Below are positions 1 to 5,931 of a DNA stretch of 17,679 nt, in pieces. The position numbers and the translations under genes were made by a program. The DNA is from Vulcanimicrobiota bacterium. Lineage in GTDB: Bacteria > Vulcanimicrobiota > Vulcanimicrobiia > Vulcanimicrobiales > Vulcanimicrobiaceae. The stretch lies in NCBI GenBank assembly GCA_019233415.1, contig JAFAMK010000269.1:1-17679 (forward strand), given 5' to 3'. Position 1 is the first letter of the stretch. Every line of letters starts with the position of its first letter. A model generated the notes under the pieces. The model was given only the letters and a program-made list of their open reading frames with translations. It did no database searches and was not told the DNA's origin.

Positions 1-1985
1 GTCACGAACCAGTCGACCCAGCGGTGCGTGCGCTCTTCGCGGTGGAGCGGGTCGGACGGGTTGTGGCCGTTGACCGGGATGACGACCATCTCGACCGGTG
101 TTCCCGTCGCGCGGACCGCGTGATAGAACTCGTACGCGAGCGGCGTCGGGACGCGGAAGTCACCGGCGTCGGTCATGATGAGCGTCGGCGTCTTCACGTC
201 GGACGCGTACGTCAGCGGCGACTCGCTCGTGTAGAGCGCGCGCATCGACGCGCTCGTCCACGGCGACGGCCCGATGAACGAGGGCGTGAAGTCCTTCGCG
301 TCCGTCATGTCGCCGTAGCCGATCCAGTCGTTCACCGCGGCGCCCGACATCGCGGCGCGCCAGCGATGGTCGTGCCCGATCAGCCACGACGTGAGCAACC
401 CGCCTTCGCTCCAGCCCGAGACGCCGATGCGCGACGTGTCGACGATCCCGAGCTTCTCGACCGCATCGACGCCGTCGAGAACGTCGCGGCCCGGCGCGCT
501 CGTGATGTACGGAACGGTCGCCTGCGCGAAGCGGTGACCGAGGTTGTCGCTGCCGCGGTAGTTCGGCTGGAAGACGTACCAGCCGTGCGCGGCCATGAGT
601 TGCGTGAGACCGCCGAAGGACTCGGTCGAGGTTGCGGTCGGCCCGCCGTGGATCAGCACCATCAGCGGGTAGCGCTTCCCGGCGACCGCGTTGACCGGTG
701 CGGTCAGCACGCCGTCGTCGACGAAGCCGCCCGCGCCGTGCCACGTGATCGTGCGCGTCGCGCCCAGCGCGTGCGCCGCAACCGCGTCGTTGTAGTGCGT
801 CAGCTTGCGCGGCGCGTTCGCGCCGGCGCGCAGGACATAGAGTTCCGCCGGGTGGACCGGCGTCGAGCCGACGAACGCCAGCGTGCCGTCGCGCGAGACG
901 CTCGCACCGCCCGCGAGTTCGACGTCGCCGAGCGGGAGCGCGCGCGGCGCACCGCCCGCCGAAATCGTGAACAAGCGCGTGCGCGTGACATCGTTCGCGG
1001 CGGTGATCACGTCGCCGTTCGGCGCGAACAGCCCGAGCTGCACGTTGCGGTCGAGCTGCACGCTCGCGTCGCGCGCGCCGCTCCCGTCGAGCGCACTGGT
1101 GAACAAGTCGGTCTGCGAGAACGCCTGCGGGTTTTCGGCGCCGTAGAGCAGGTGACGACCGTCGGGTGCGACCCGCACGCCGTCGCCGCCGTGCACGCCG
1201 TGCCCGATCTCGCGCACGCGCGCGCTCGCGAGGTCGACGGCGACCAGCGACCGCGCACGGTAGTGGTTGGTCGACGAGGACGGCCAGCGCGTCGCGTAGA
1301 CGCTGCGGCCGTCCGGCGTGAACACCGGCTCGCCATCGAGCTGCCACGTCCCGTGCGTGATGCGGCGCGTGTGCTTCCCGTCGGCGTCGACGGTCCACAG
1401 ATGGGTCGCGACCGGCGCCGACCGCGAGGTCCAGGCGTTGTCGGTGATCTCGAACCAGTCGTCGTGTGCTTCGATCCGTTTCTTGTCCGGCGATTCGTCG
1501 CGCGCGAGGTACGCGAAGGCGCGCCCGTCGGGCCGCCACGCGTACCCTTCGACCCCGGTCTTGGAGTCGGTGACGCGTGCAGCCTCGCCACCGTCCATCG
1601 GCAGCACGTAGAGCTGTGGCTGCGGTTCTTCTTTGGCGTCGGGGTCCTTCGGCGGCGTCGCGACGAACGCGAGCCGCTCGCCACGCGGGGACCAGCGCGC
1701 CGAGTCGACGTCGCGGCGCTCACCGACCAGCGTGCGCGTCGCGCCGGTGCGCGTGTCGACCAGCACGAGCGTGTTGTCGTAGCGGTTCTTCGCGAAGTCC
1801 GCCCGGCGCACGACCAGCGCGACGTGCGCGCCGTCGGGCGCGATCTGGGGATCGTTCAGCGAAACGAGCGCGCGCAAGTCGCGTTCTTCGAGCGGGCGCA
1901 GCGATGCCGCCGGCGTCATCGCCGGGAGCGCCCCGAACGCGAGCAGTGCGGCGAGCGCCGCGGTCACAGCGCGAGTACGCAGCAT
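1..1985 (-). CDS. S9-family serine peptidase (prolyl oligopeptidase-like), C-terminus cut by window edge
   Basis: Seen: an uninterrupted minus-strand frame starts with ATG at 1985 and is still open at base 3, giving 661 residues. It begins with a Sec-type signal peptide (MLRTRAV, then an Ala/Leu-rich core). A beta-propeller region follows with repeated 'APDG' and 'WSPRG/WRPDG' strands (about residues 35-420), then a C-terminal alpha/beta hydrolase domain. The nucleophile elbow GWSEGG places Ser526. Asp609 lies in AGDFRVP and His641 in NGHNPSDP, so the whole catalytic triad is present and only a short C-terminal tail should be missing. Known for the family: S9 enzymes cleave short peptides, the propeller gating access. 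The start ATG shares one base with the stop of the upstream peptidase (TGATG), suggesting coupled translation. Inferred: an exported peptidase for peptide breakdown. The exact S9 subfamily (dipeptidyl- or acylaminoacyl-peptidase) cannot be settled by eye. Confidence 0.93.
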   Translation of the reverse strand, partial: MLRTRAVTAALAALLAFGALPAMTPAASLRPLEERDLRALVSLNDPQIAPDGAHVALVVRRADFAKNRYDNTLVLVDTRTGATRTLVGERRDVDSARWSPRGERLAFVATPPKDPDAKEEPQPQLYVLPMDGGEAARVTDSKTGVEGYAWRPDGRAFAYLARDESPDKKRIEAHDDWFEITDNAWTSRSAPVATHLWTVDADGKHTRRITHGTWQLDGEPVFTPDGRSVYATRWPSSSTNHYRARSLVAVDLASARVREIGHGVHGGDGVRVAPDGRHLLYGAENPQAFSQTDLFTSALDGSGARDASVQLDRNVQLGLFAPNGDVITAANDVTRTRLFTISAGGAPRALPLGDVELAGGASVSRDGTLAFVGSTPVHPAELYVLRAGANAPRKLTHYNDAVAAHALGATRTITWHGAGGFVDDGVLTAPVNAVAGKRYPLMVLIHGGPTATSTESFGGLTQLMAAHGWYVFQPNYRGSDNLGHRFAQATVPYITSAPGRDVLDGVDAVEKLGIVDTSRIGVSGWSEGGLLTSWLIGHDHRWRAAMSGAAVNDWIGYGDMTDAKDFTPSFIGPSPWTSASMRALYTSESPLTYASDVKTPTLIMTDAGDFRVPTPLAYEFYHAVRATGTPVEMVVIPVNGHNPSDPLHREERTHRWVDWFV

Positions 1986-4039
1986 CACTTCATCCACCGT
2001 TCGAACCAGCCCGCCCAGAGTTTCAAGACGCTCTCGCGGCCGACCGGATCGGTCGGGAAGTGTCCCGCGCGCGGGAACGCGACGAACGACACCGTCTTCC
2101 CACGGTCGTGCAGCGCGTGGTAGAGTGCGTACGCCTGCGTGATCGGGACGCGCTGGTCGCCGGTGTCGCTGAGGATCAGCAGCGGCGTCTTGATCGCGTC
2201 CGCGTAGGTGATCGGCGACTCGGCGACGAGCGCGGCGCGGCCCTGCGGTGTGAACGGCGAGGCGCCGCCGAGGAAGTCTTCGGTGAACTGCTCGTTGATG
2301 TCGGCGAGAACGGCCTGCTGAAACCAGTCGTAGACGCCGGCGCCGGCGACCGCGGCGCGCCAGTACGACGCGTGCCCGACGAGCCAGCTCGTTTGCAGCC
2401 CGCCGCCGGACCAGCCGCTGACACCGATCCGCGACGCGTCGACGATCCCCATCTTCTTCAGCGCTTCGACGCCGGCCAAGTTGTCGCGGCCGGGGCCGCT
2501 GGTGACGTGCGGGACGATCGCTTGGAGAAACGCGTCGCCTTCGTTGTCGCTGCCGCGGTAGTTCGGCTGCAGCACGAGGAATCCGTCGGTGGCGAGGACT
2601 TGGCACAACTGCCCTTCGAGCGTTCCGAAGTCCCACGTCGACGTCGCGACCGGGCCACCGTGAATGTCGAGGATGAGCGGATACTGCTTGCCCGGCGTGA
2701 AGTTCGGCGGGTACGTGAGGACACCGTTGACCGGCGTGCCGTCGTCGCTCTGCCAGTCGACGCGGTCGCGCCGCGCGAGCGCGTAGTTCGCGAGGAACGC
2801 GTTCTCGTTCGTCAGCTTGCGCGGTGCGCCGCTCGGCGGCAGCACGTAGATTTCGGCGGGATCGTCGCGCCGCCGCCCGACGAACGCGATGCTTCCGTCG
2901 CGCCCGACCGTCGCGTCCTGACCGAAGTCGACGTCGCCGAGGTCGACGCGCTCCGGCTTCCCGCCCATCGGATAGCGCCACAGCACGTCGCGCACGCCGT
3001 CGGGCGTGCCGACCAGCAGCGTGCCGTCGTCCGGCGTGAACTGGAACCAGCGCACGTTGCGGTCGATCGCGACCGCGCTCTGCACTTCGTGCCCGTCGGA
3101 ACGATCGCGCACGCTGACATCGTGCTGCAAGTACGCGCTTACGTGCCGCGGGAGCGACAGCGCGACCCGCTTCCCGTCGTGCGAGAGGACGCCGCCGGCG
3201 TCCTCGCCGTCGGCGCGAATCGGCCGTACCATCCCGCTCGCGACGTCGACGACGACCGTGTGCGACTTCGTGAGGTGCGCGAAGACGCCGTCGGGCTGCT
3301 CGTGCACGATCAGCGCGGTTCCGTCCGGCATCCATTCCGGCGGCGCACCCGACGCCGAGGCGGCGCCCTTCGTCAGCTGCTTCGCGCCCGTGCCGTCGGC
3401 GGCCACCGTCCAAACGTGGACCGAGCGCGACGGTTCGCGCGTCAGAAAATGCTCGTCGGTCACCGGGAACGACGGAACGTACGACTCGGGCGCGTCCTTC
3501 GTCTTCGGTGGCGCATCTGCCGCGAGGTACGCGAAGCCGTTCCCGTCCGGTCGCCAGGAGAACGACGCGATCCCGGTCTCGGCGGTCGTCACCTGGACCG
3601 AGTCACCACCCGCCATCGGCAGGACGAAGAGCTGCGGAGGCTTCCCCGCGGCCGGCGACGCGAGGTACGCGATCCGGTCACCGCTCGGCGACCAGTGCGG
3701 TGCGTGGACGGCGATCTTCTCCCGAGTCAGCACCCGCCGTGCGCCGGTCCCGACGTCGAGAAGAACCAGCTCCGTGCGCTCGCGGTCCGCCTTGAAATCA
3801 CCGACCCCGCGCACGTAGACGACCTGCTTCCCGTCCGGCGCGATCTGCGGCTCACGAACCGAGACGATCCCCCGCAGCGCCTCCCACGTCACGGGCTTCA
3901 GCGCGCCGGCCGCCGGGGCCGATGACGCCGCTGGAGGCGCGGCCCCGGGAGCCGCCGCGGGAGCGGCGCGGCCGATCGCCGGCAGCCCGGCCAGGCACGA
4001 AGCGGCAAAAACGGCAACGACAACGAAGAGACGGCGCAA
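1985..4039 (-). CDS. S9-family serine peptidase (prolyl oligopeptidase-like), secreted
   Basis: A 684-aa protein starting at TTG (4039). The rare start is supported by a strong Shine-Dalgarno, AGAGGAGG, six bases upstream. The N-terminus (MRRLFVVVAVFAAS) is an export signal, probably cleaved near residue 25. Cys15 is preceded by AAS, which is not a good lipobox. A Pro/Ala-rich linker (about 26-48) follows, then a WD-like beta-propeller (about 50-420) and an alpha/beta hydrolase domain. The triad is visible as Ser544 (GWSGGG), Asp628 (TGDQRVP) and His660 (AGHFPTDP). Length is normal for the family. The gene is the first of a two-gene unit. Its hydrolase domain closely resembles the downstream copy (shared QPNYRGSDN, GRD, GIVD, RIGVSGWS, TSWL blocks) while the propellers are more different, so this looks like an old tandem duplication. 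Inferred role: extracytoplasmic peptide hydrolysis. Confidence 0.95.
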   Translation of the reverse strand: MRRLFVVVAVFAASCLAGLPAIGRAAPAAAPGAAPPAASSAPAAGALKPVTWEALRGIVSVREPQIAPDGKQVVYVRGVGDFKADRERTELVLLDVGTGARRVLTREKIAVHAPHWSPSGDRIAYLASPAAGKPPQLFVLPMAGGDSVQVTTAETGIASFSWRPDGNGFAYLAADAPPKTKDAPESYVPSFPVTDEHFLTREPSRSVHVWTVAADGTGAKQLTKGAASASGAPPEWMPDGTALIVHEQPDGVFAHLTKSHTVVVDVASGMVRPIRADGEDAGGVLSHDGKRVALSLPRHVSAYLQHDVSVRDRSDGHEVQSAVAIDRNVRWFQFTPDDGTLLVGTPDGVRDVLWRYPMGGKPERVDLGDVDFGQDATVGRDGSIAFVGRRRDDPAEIYVLPPSGAPRKLTNENAFLANYALARRDRVDWQSDDGTPVNGVLTYPPNFTPGKQYPLILDIHGGPVATSTWDFGTLEGQLCQVLATDGFLVLQPNYRGSDNEGDAFLQAIVPHVTSGPGRDNLAGVEALKKMGIVDASRIGVSGWSGGGLQTSWLVGHASYWRAAVAGAGVYDWFQQAVLADINEQFTEDFLGGASPFTPQGRAALVAESPITYADAIKTPLLILSDTGDQRVPITQAYALYHALHDRGKTVSFVAFPRAGHFPTDPVGRESVLKLWAGWFERWMK

Positions 4040-4055
4040 CGAGAGCCTCCTCTGT
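4040..4055 (-). promoter_or_regulatory. Strong ribosome binding site for a TTG start
   Basis: On the minus strand the leader reads AGAGGAGG, then six bases, then TTG at 4039. This near-perfect anti-SD match is what makes TTG credible as the initiation codon of the upstream S9 peptidase. Confidence 0.8.
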
Positions 4056-4095
4056 CCTACGAAAGAACTGCGAGATGCGGTCTTTGCGCACGTGG

Positions 4096-4101
4096 TACGA
4101 T
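4096..4101 (+). promoter_or_regulatory. Candidate -10 element for tRNA-Pro
   Basis: TACGAT sits 8 bases before the first base of tRNA-Pro, the right distance for a sigma-70 -10 box. No convincing -35 is visible 16-18 bases upstream. The 70-base gap between the divergent S9 gene and this tRNA must hold the promoters for both. Confidence 0.4.
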
Positions 4102-4109
4102 GGGGCCTG

Positions 4110-4186
4110 CGGGATGTAGCTCAGCTTGGTAGAGCGCTGCGTTTGGGACGCAGAAGTCGCAGGTTCGAATCCTGTCATCCCGACCA
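4110..4186 (+). tRNA. tRNA-Pro (anticodon UGG)
   Basis: The acceptor stem CGGGATG pairs with CATCCCG. The anticodon stem CTGCG/CGCAG encloses loop TTTGGGA, giving anticodon TGG. The T arm is GCAGG-TTCGAAT-CCTGT. The C1:G72 pair is typical of bacterial tRNA-Pro, and the 3' CCA is encoded. It is the first gene of the array. Confidence 0.96.
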
Positions 4187-4194
4187 ACCCCTCC

Positions 4195-4215
4195 GCTTCG
4201 CCTCGTCGGCGAAGC
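4195..4215 (+). terminator. Perfect 8-bp hairpin between tRNA-Pro and tRNA-Arg
   Basis: GCTTCGCC and GGCGAAGC form a perfect 8-bp stem around loop TCGTC. No U-run follows, so it may be a weak terminator or a spacer/processing element in a co-transcribed tRNA precursor. Confidence 0.4.
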
Positions 4216-4220
4216 CTCGT

Positions 4221-4296
4221 GCGCCCGTGGTCTAACGGATAAGGCATCCGCCTTCTAAGCGGAACGATGGGGGTTCGATTCCCTCCGGGCGCGCCA
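4221..4296 (+). tRNA. tRNA-Arg (anticodon UCU)
   Basis: Acceptor GCGCCCG pairs with CGGGCGC, discriminator G, CCA encoded. The anticodon stem TCCGC/GCGGA encloses CTTCTAA, giving anticodon TCT. The T arm is GGGGG-TTCGATT-CCCTC with one mismatch-tolerant pair. It reads AGA/AGG codons, which should be rare in this GC-rich genome. Confidence 0.95.
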
Positions 4297-4358
4297 CGTC
4301 TCGTCACCCGCCACGACACTGCCATACACGTGGCACGCCCGCCGTGTAGGCTTTCGAC

Positions 4359-5027
4359 ATGAAGCATTGCGGGCGGTGCCATCTCGAAAAGTCGGAAGAC
4401 GAATTCAATCTGCGCGACGCGCGAACCGGCAGACGACATTCGATCTGCAACGAATGCCGCCGCGTTTACTGCCGGAACTACTACTACGCCGATCCAGCCC
4501 GATTCAACGCGCGAAAGCGCGTGCGGATGAAGGGCTATCGAGAGCGGAACCGCCGCTACATCAAAGACTTTCTTCGCACGCATCCGTGCGTCGACTGCGG
4601 CGAAGACGATCCGGTCGTTCTCGAGTTCGATCACGTCCGCGGCGTGAAGCGCAGAGAGATCAGCATCCTCGTCAGCGAGGGTACGGGGATTCATATCCTG
4701 GCGCTGGAGATCGCGAAATGCGTCGTTCGCTGCGCGAATTGCCACCGGCGACGAACATCCGCAATCCATGGCTACTGGAAGCAAGCGCACCGAGCAGGCG
4801 AACGACAATGGCCTGTCCAATCGCTCGCAGTCGCCGCGGTGATTGTAGCTCAGTTGGTTAGAGCGTCGGATTGTGATTCCGAAGGCCGCCGGTTCGAGCC
4901 CGGTCAGTCACCCCAGGCAAGCGGCCCCGCGCCCCAGGCGCGGGGCTGTCGTCTGTCCGGTCGACCTCGCGCTGGCCCGGAGAAACTCCGGGCCGTCGCG
5001 AACCGTTCCTCACGCGCGCGCCTGTAG
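4359..5027 (+). CDS. HNH endonuclease-like zinc protein inside the tRNA array; frame runs into tRNA-His
   Basis: The frame opens at ATG 4359. The N-terminus has a zinc-ribbon-like pair, Cys4-x2-Cys7 and Cys30-x2-Cys33, then a basic helix rich in Arg/Lys/Tyr (34-70). An HNH nuclease module follows: Cys77-x2-Cys80, EFDH ending at His92, and Cys125-x2-Cys128-His129 with Asn127. In the families I know, such proteins end soon after the last motif, roughly 140-160 residues. Here there is no in-frame stop: residues from about 160 onward are translated tRNA-His sequence, and the stop TAG lies at 5025-5027, inside tRNA-Lys. The believable coding part is therefore 4359 to about 4837. Composition differs from neighbours: 32/60 and 36/60 G+C in lines 4381-4440 and 4441-4500, against 44/60 in a sampled M3-peptidase line (13081-13140). 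Likely a mobile or acquired gene. Substrate and activity are unknown. Confidence 0.72.
   Translation: MKHCGRCHLEKSEDEFNLRDARTGRRHSICNECRRVYCRNYYYADPARFNARKRVRMKGYRERNRRYIKDFLRTHPCVDCGEDDPVVLEFDHVRGVKRREISILVSEGTGIHILALEIAKCVVRCANCHRRRTSAIHGYWKQAHRAGERQWPVQSLAVAAVIVAQLVRASDCDSEGRRFEPGQSPQASGPAPQARGCRLSGRPRAGPEKLRAVANRSSRARL
4838..4915 (+). tRNA. tRNA-His (anticodon GUG)
   Basis: Acceptor GTGATTG pairs with CAGTCAC. An extra G at 4838 can serve as the G-1 identity base opposite C73, as expected for tRNA-His. The anticodon stem TCGGA/TCCGA encloses TTGTGAT, giving GTG. The T arm is GCCGG-TTCGAGC-CCGGT and CCA is encoded. The 5' end overlaps the open frame of the HNH gene. Confidence 0.96.
4924..4946 (+). 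terminator. 10-bp GC hairpin after tRNA-His
   Basis: GCCCCGCGCC pairs perfectly with GGCGCGGGGC around a 3-base loop, followed by TGTCGTCTGT. It starts 9 bases after the CCA of tRNA-His, so a factor-independent terminator with a poor U-tract is the likeliest reading. Confidence 0.5.
4974..4994 (+). terminator. 9-bp GC hairpin before tRNA-Lys(UUU)
   Basis: GGCCCGGAG and CTCCGGGCC form a perfect 9-bp stem with an AAA loop. No U-tract follows. It is the second hairpin in the 102-base gap between tRNA-His and tRNA-Lys. It could be a terminator, a transcript-processing element or simply a stable spacer. Confidence 0.35.
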
Positions 5028-5093
5028 CTCAGTCGGTAGAGCAGCGGACTTTTAATCCGTTGGTCGAGGGTTCGAGTCCCTCCGGGCGCACCA
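5018..5093 (+). tRNA. tRNA-Lys (anticodon UUU)
   Basis: Acceptor GCGCCTG pairs with CGGGCGC (one T-G wobble). The anticodon arm GCGGA-CTTTTAA-TCCGT gives anticodon TTT. The T arm is GAGGG-TTCGAGT-CCCTC, with discriminator A and encoded CCA. Confidence 0.96.
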
Positions 5094-5110
5094 GCTCGCC
5101 CGTGTGACGG

Positions 5111-5133
5111 GGCCGGCTCTTGACGAGCCGGCC
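5111..5133 (+). terminator. 9-bp GC hairpin between the two tRNA-Lys genes
   Basis: GGCCGGCTC pairs with GAGCCGGCC around loop TTGAC. The loop is also the start of a -35-like element for the next tRNA, so terminator and promoter appear to overlap. Confidence 0.45.
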
Positions 5134-5149
5134 TCCGTCCGGGTACCCT
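5120..5149 (+). promoter_or_regulatory. Candidate sigma-70 promoter for tRNA-Lys(CUU)
   Basis: TTGACG (5120-5125) and TACCCT (5144-5149) are separated by 18 bases. The -10 ends 10 bases before the first base of tRNA-Lys(CUU). The -35 match is good and the -10 match moderate. Confidence 0.5.
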
Positions 5150-5159
5150 GTCTGTCGTT

Positions 5160-5234
<75 letters not shown>

Positions 5235-5239
5235 TGGAA

Positions 5240-5280
5240 ACGAAAGCGCCCGGCCGAGCACGACCGGGCCTTCGTCTTTC
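5240..5280. terminator. Bidirectional terminator between tRNA-Lys and rdgB
   Basis: ACGAA/TTCGT and GCCCGG/CCGGGC form a two-part stem (5240-5275). It is followed by CTTTCT on the plus strand and, on the minus strand, by GCTTTCGTTTCC. It lies exactly between the convergent tRNA array and rdgB, so it can end both transcripts. Confidence 0.65.
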
Positions 5281-5889
5281 TCAGGCCCCGCCGGCGCCGG
5301 CGCGCGAGATCGCGGCGGAGAGTGCGGCGGCGGCGATCGCGCGGTGGCTGATGCGGTTCTTCTCCTCGGCCGCCATCTCGGCGAAGGTCAGGCCGGTCGG
5401 CGGGTAGAGGAAGACCGAGTCGAACGAGAAGCCGAGTTCGCCGCGCTCTTCGGGCGCGATGAGGCCGTCGACCGTCCCCATCGTCGCGAACTCGCGGCCT
5501 TGCGCGTCGATGAAGTGGAGCGCGCAGACGAACCGCGCGCGCCGGTCGTGCCCCCCGAACTCCGCCATCTCCGTCAGCAGCTTGCGGCGGCGCTCGGGCC
5601 ACGAAAGGTCGGCGCCGCCGTAGTACGCGGTCAAGACGCCGGGCCGGCGGTCGAGCGCATACACTTCGAGACCGGAGTCGTCCGCCAAGACGTTCGCCGG
5701 ACGGCCCGCGCGGTGGAGCTGCGCGTGCAGCGCGCGCGCTTTCAGCGCCGCGTTGTCGGCGTACGAGACGTCGCCTTCGAGCGGATCCTCGTAGTCGCCG
5801 AACGACGCCAGCTCGAAGCCGGCCTCGGCGAACAACGACTCCATCTCACGCAGCTTCCCGAAGTTCGTGGTGGCGACGTAGACCCTCAT
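5281..5889 (-). CDS. rdgB: RdgB/HAM1-family dITP/XTP pyrophosphatase
   Basis: A 202-aa protein, normal for the family. Known role: hydrolysis of non-canonical purine nucleoside triphosphates (dITP, XTP) to the monophosphate and pyrophosphate, keeping damaged bases out of DNA and RNA. Visible motifs: TNFGK at 8-12 (the SHR/TxNxxK phosphate-binding start), the DNAxLKA helix at 45-51, ADDSGL with Asp70/Asp71 at the metal site, GFSFDSVF at 153-160 and EKNRISHR at 176-183. The usual GFGYDPxF base-binding block is altered here (Ser155, Ser158). ATG at 5889 is preceded by GAGG with 8 bases spacing. It is the last gene of the minus-strand cluster, 42 bases after lepA. Confidence 0.95.
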   Translation of the reverse strand: MRVYVATTNFGKLREMESLFAEAGFELASFGDYEDPLEGDVSYADNAALKARALHAQLHRAGRPANVLADDSGLEVYALDRRPGVLTAYYGGADLSWPERRRKLLTEMAEFGGHDRRARFVCALHFIDAQGREFATMGTVDGLIAPEERGELGFSFDSVFLYPPTGLTFAEMAAEEKNRISHRAIAAAALSAAISRAGAGGA

Positions 5890-5931
5890 CCCAGGCGCCT
5901 CTTCGTCCAGCGAAATCCGACCTACTGCGTC

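Noticed and set aside
24..2123. 699-aa plus-strand open frame
   Set aside because: Arg-rich antisense shadow of the S9 peptidase, which has an intact catalytic triad on the other strand.
1577..3925. 782-aa plus-strand open frame
   Set aside because: Antisense shadow of the two S9 genes; Arg/Asp/Val-rich composition typical of the reverse of GC-rich codons.
3852..4820. 322-aa minus-strand frame across the tRNA genes
   Set aside because: It translates the reverse of tRNA-Pro and tRNA-Arg (the familiar 'GFEPATSASQ' pseudo-peptide) and conflicts with two clear tRNAs and the HNH gene.
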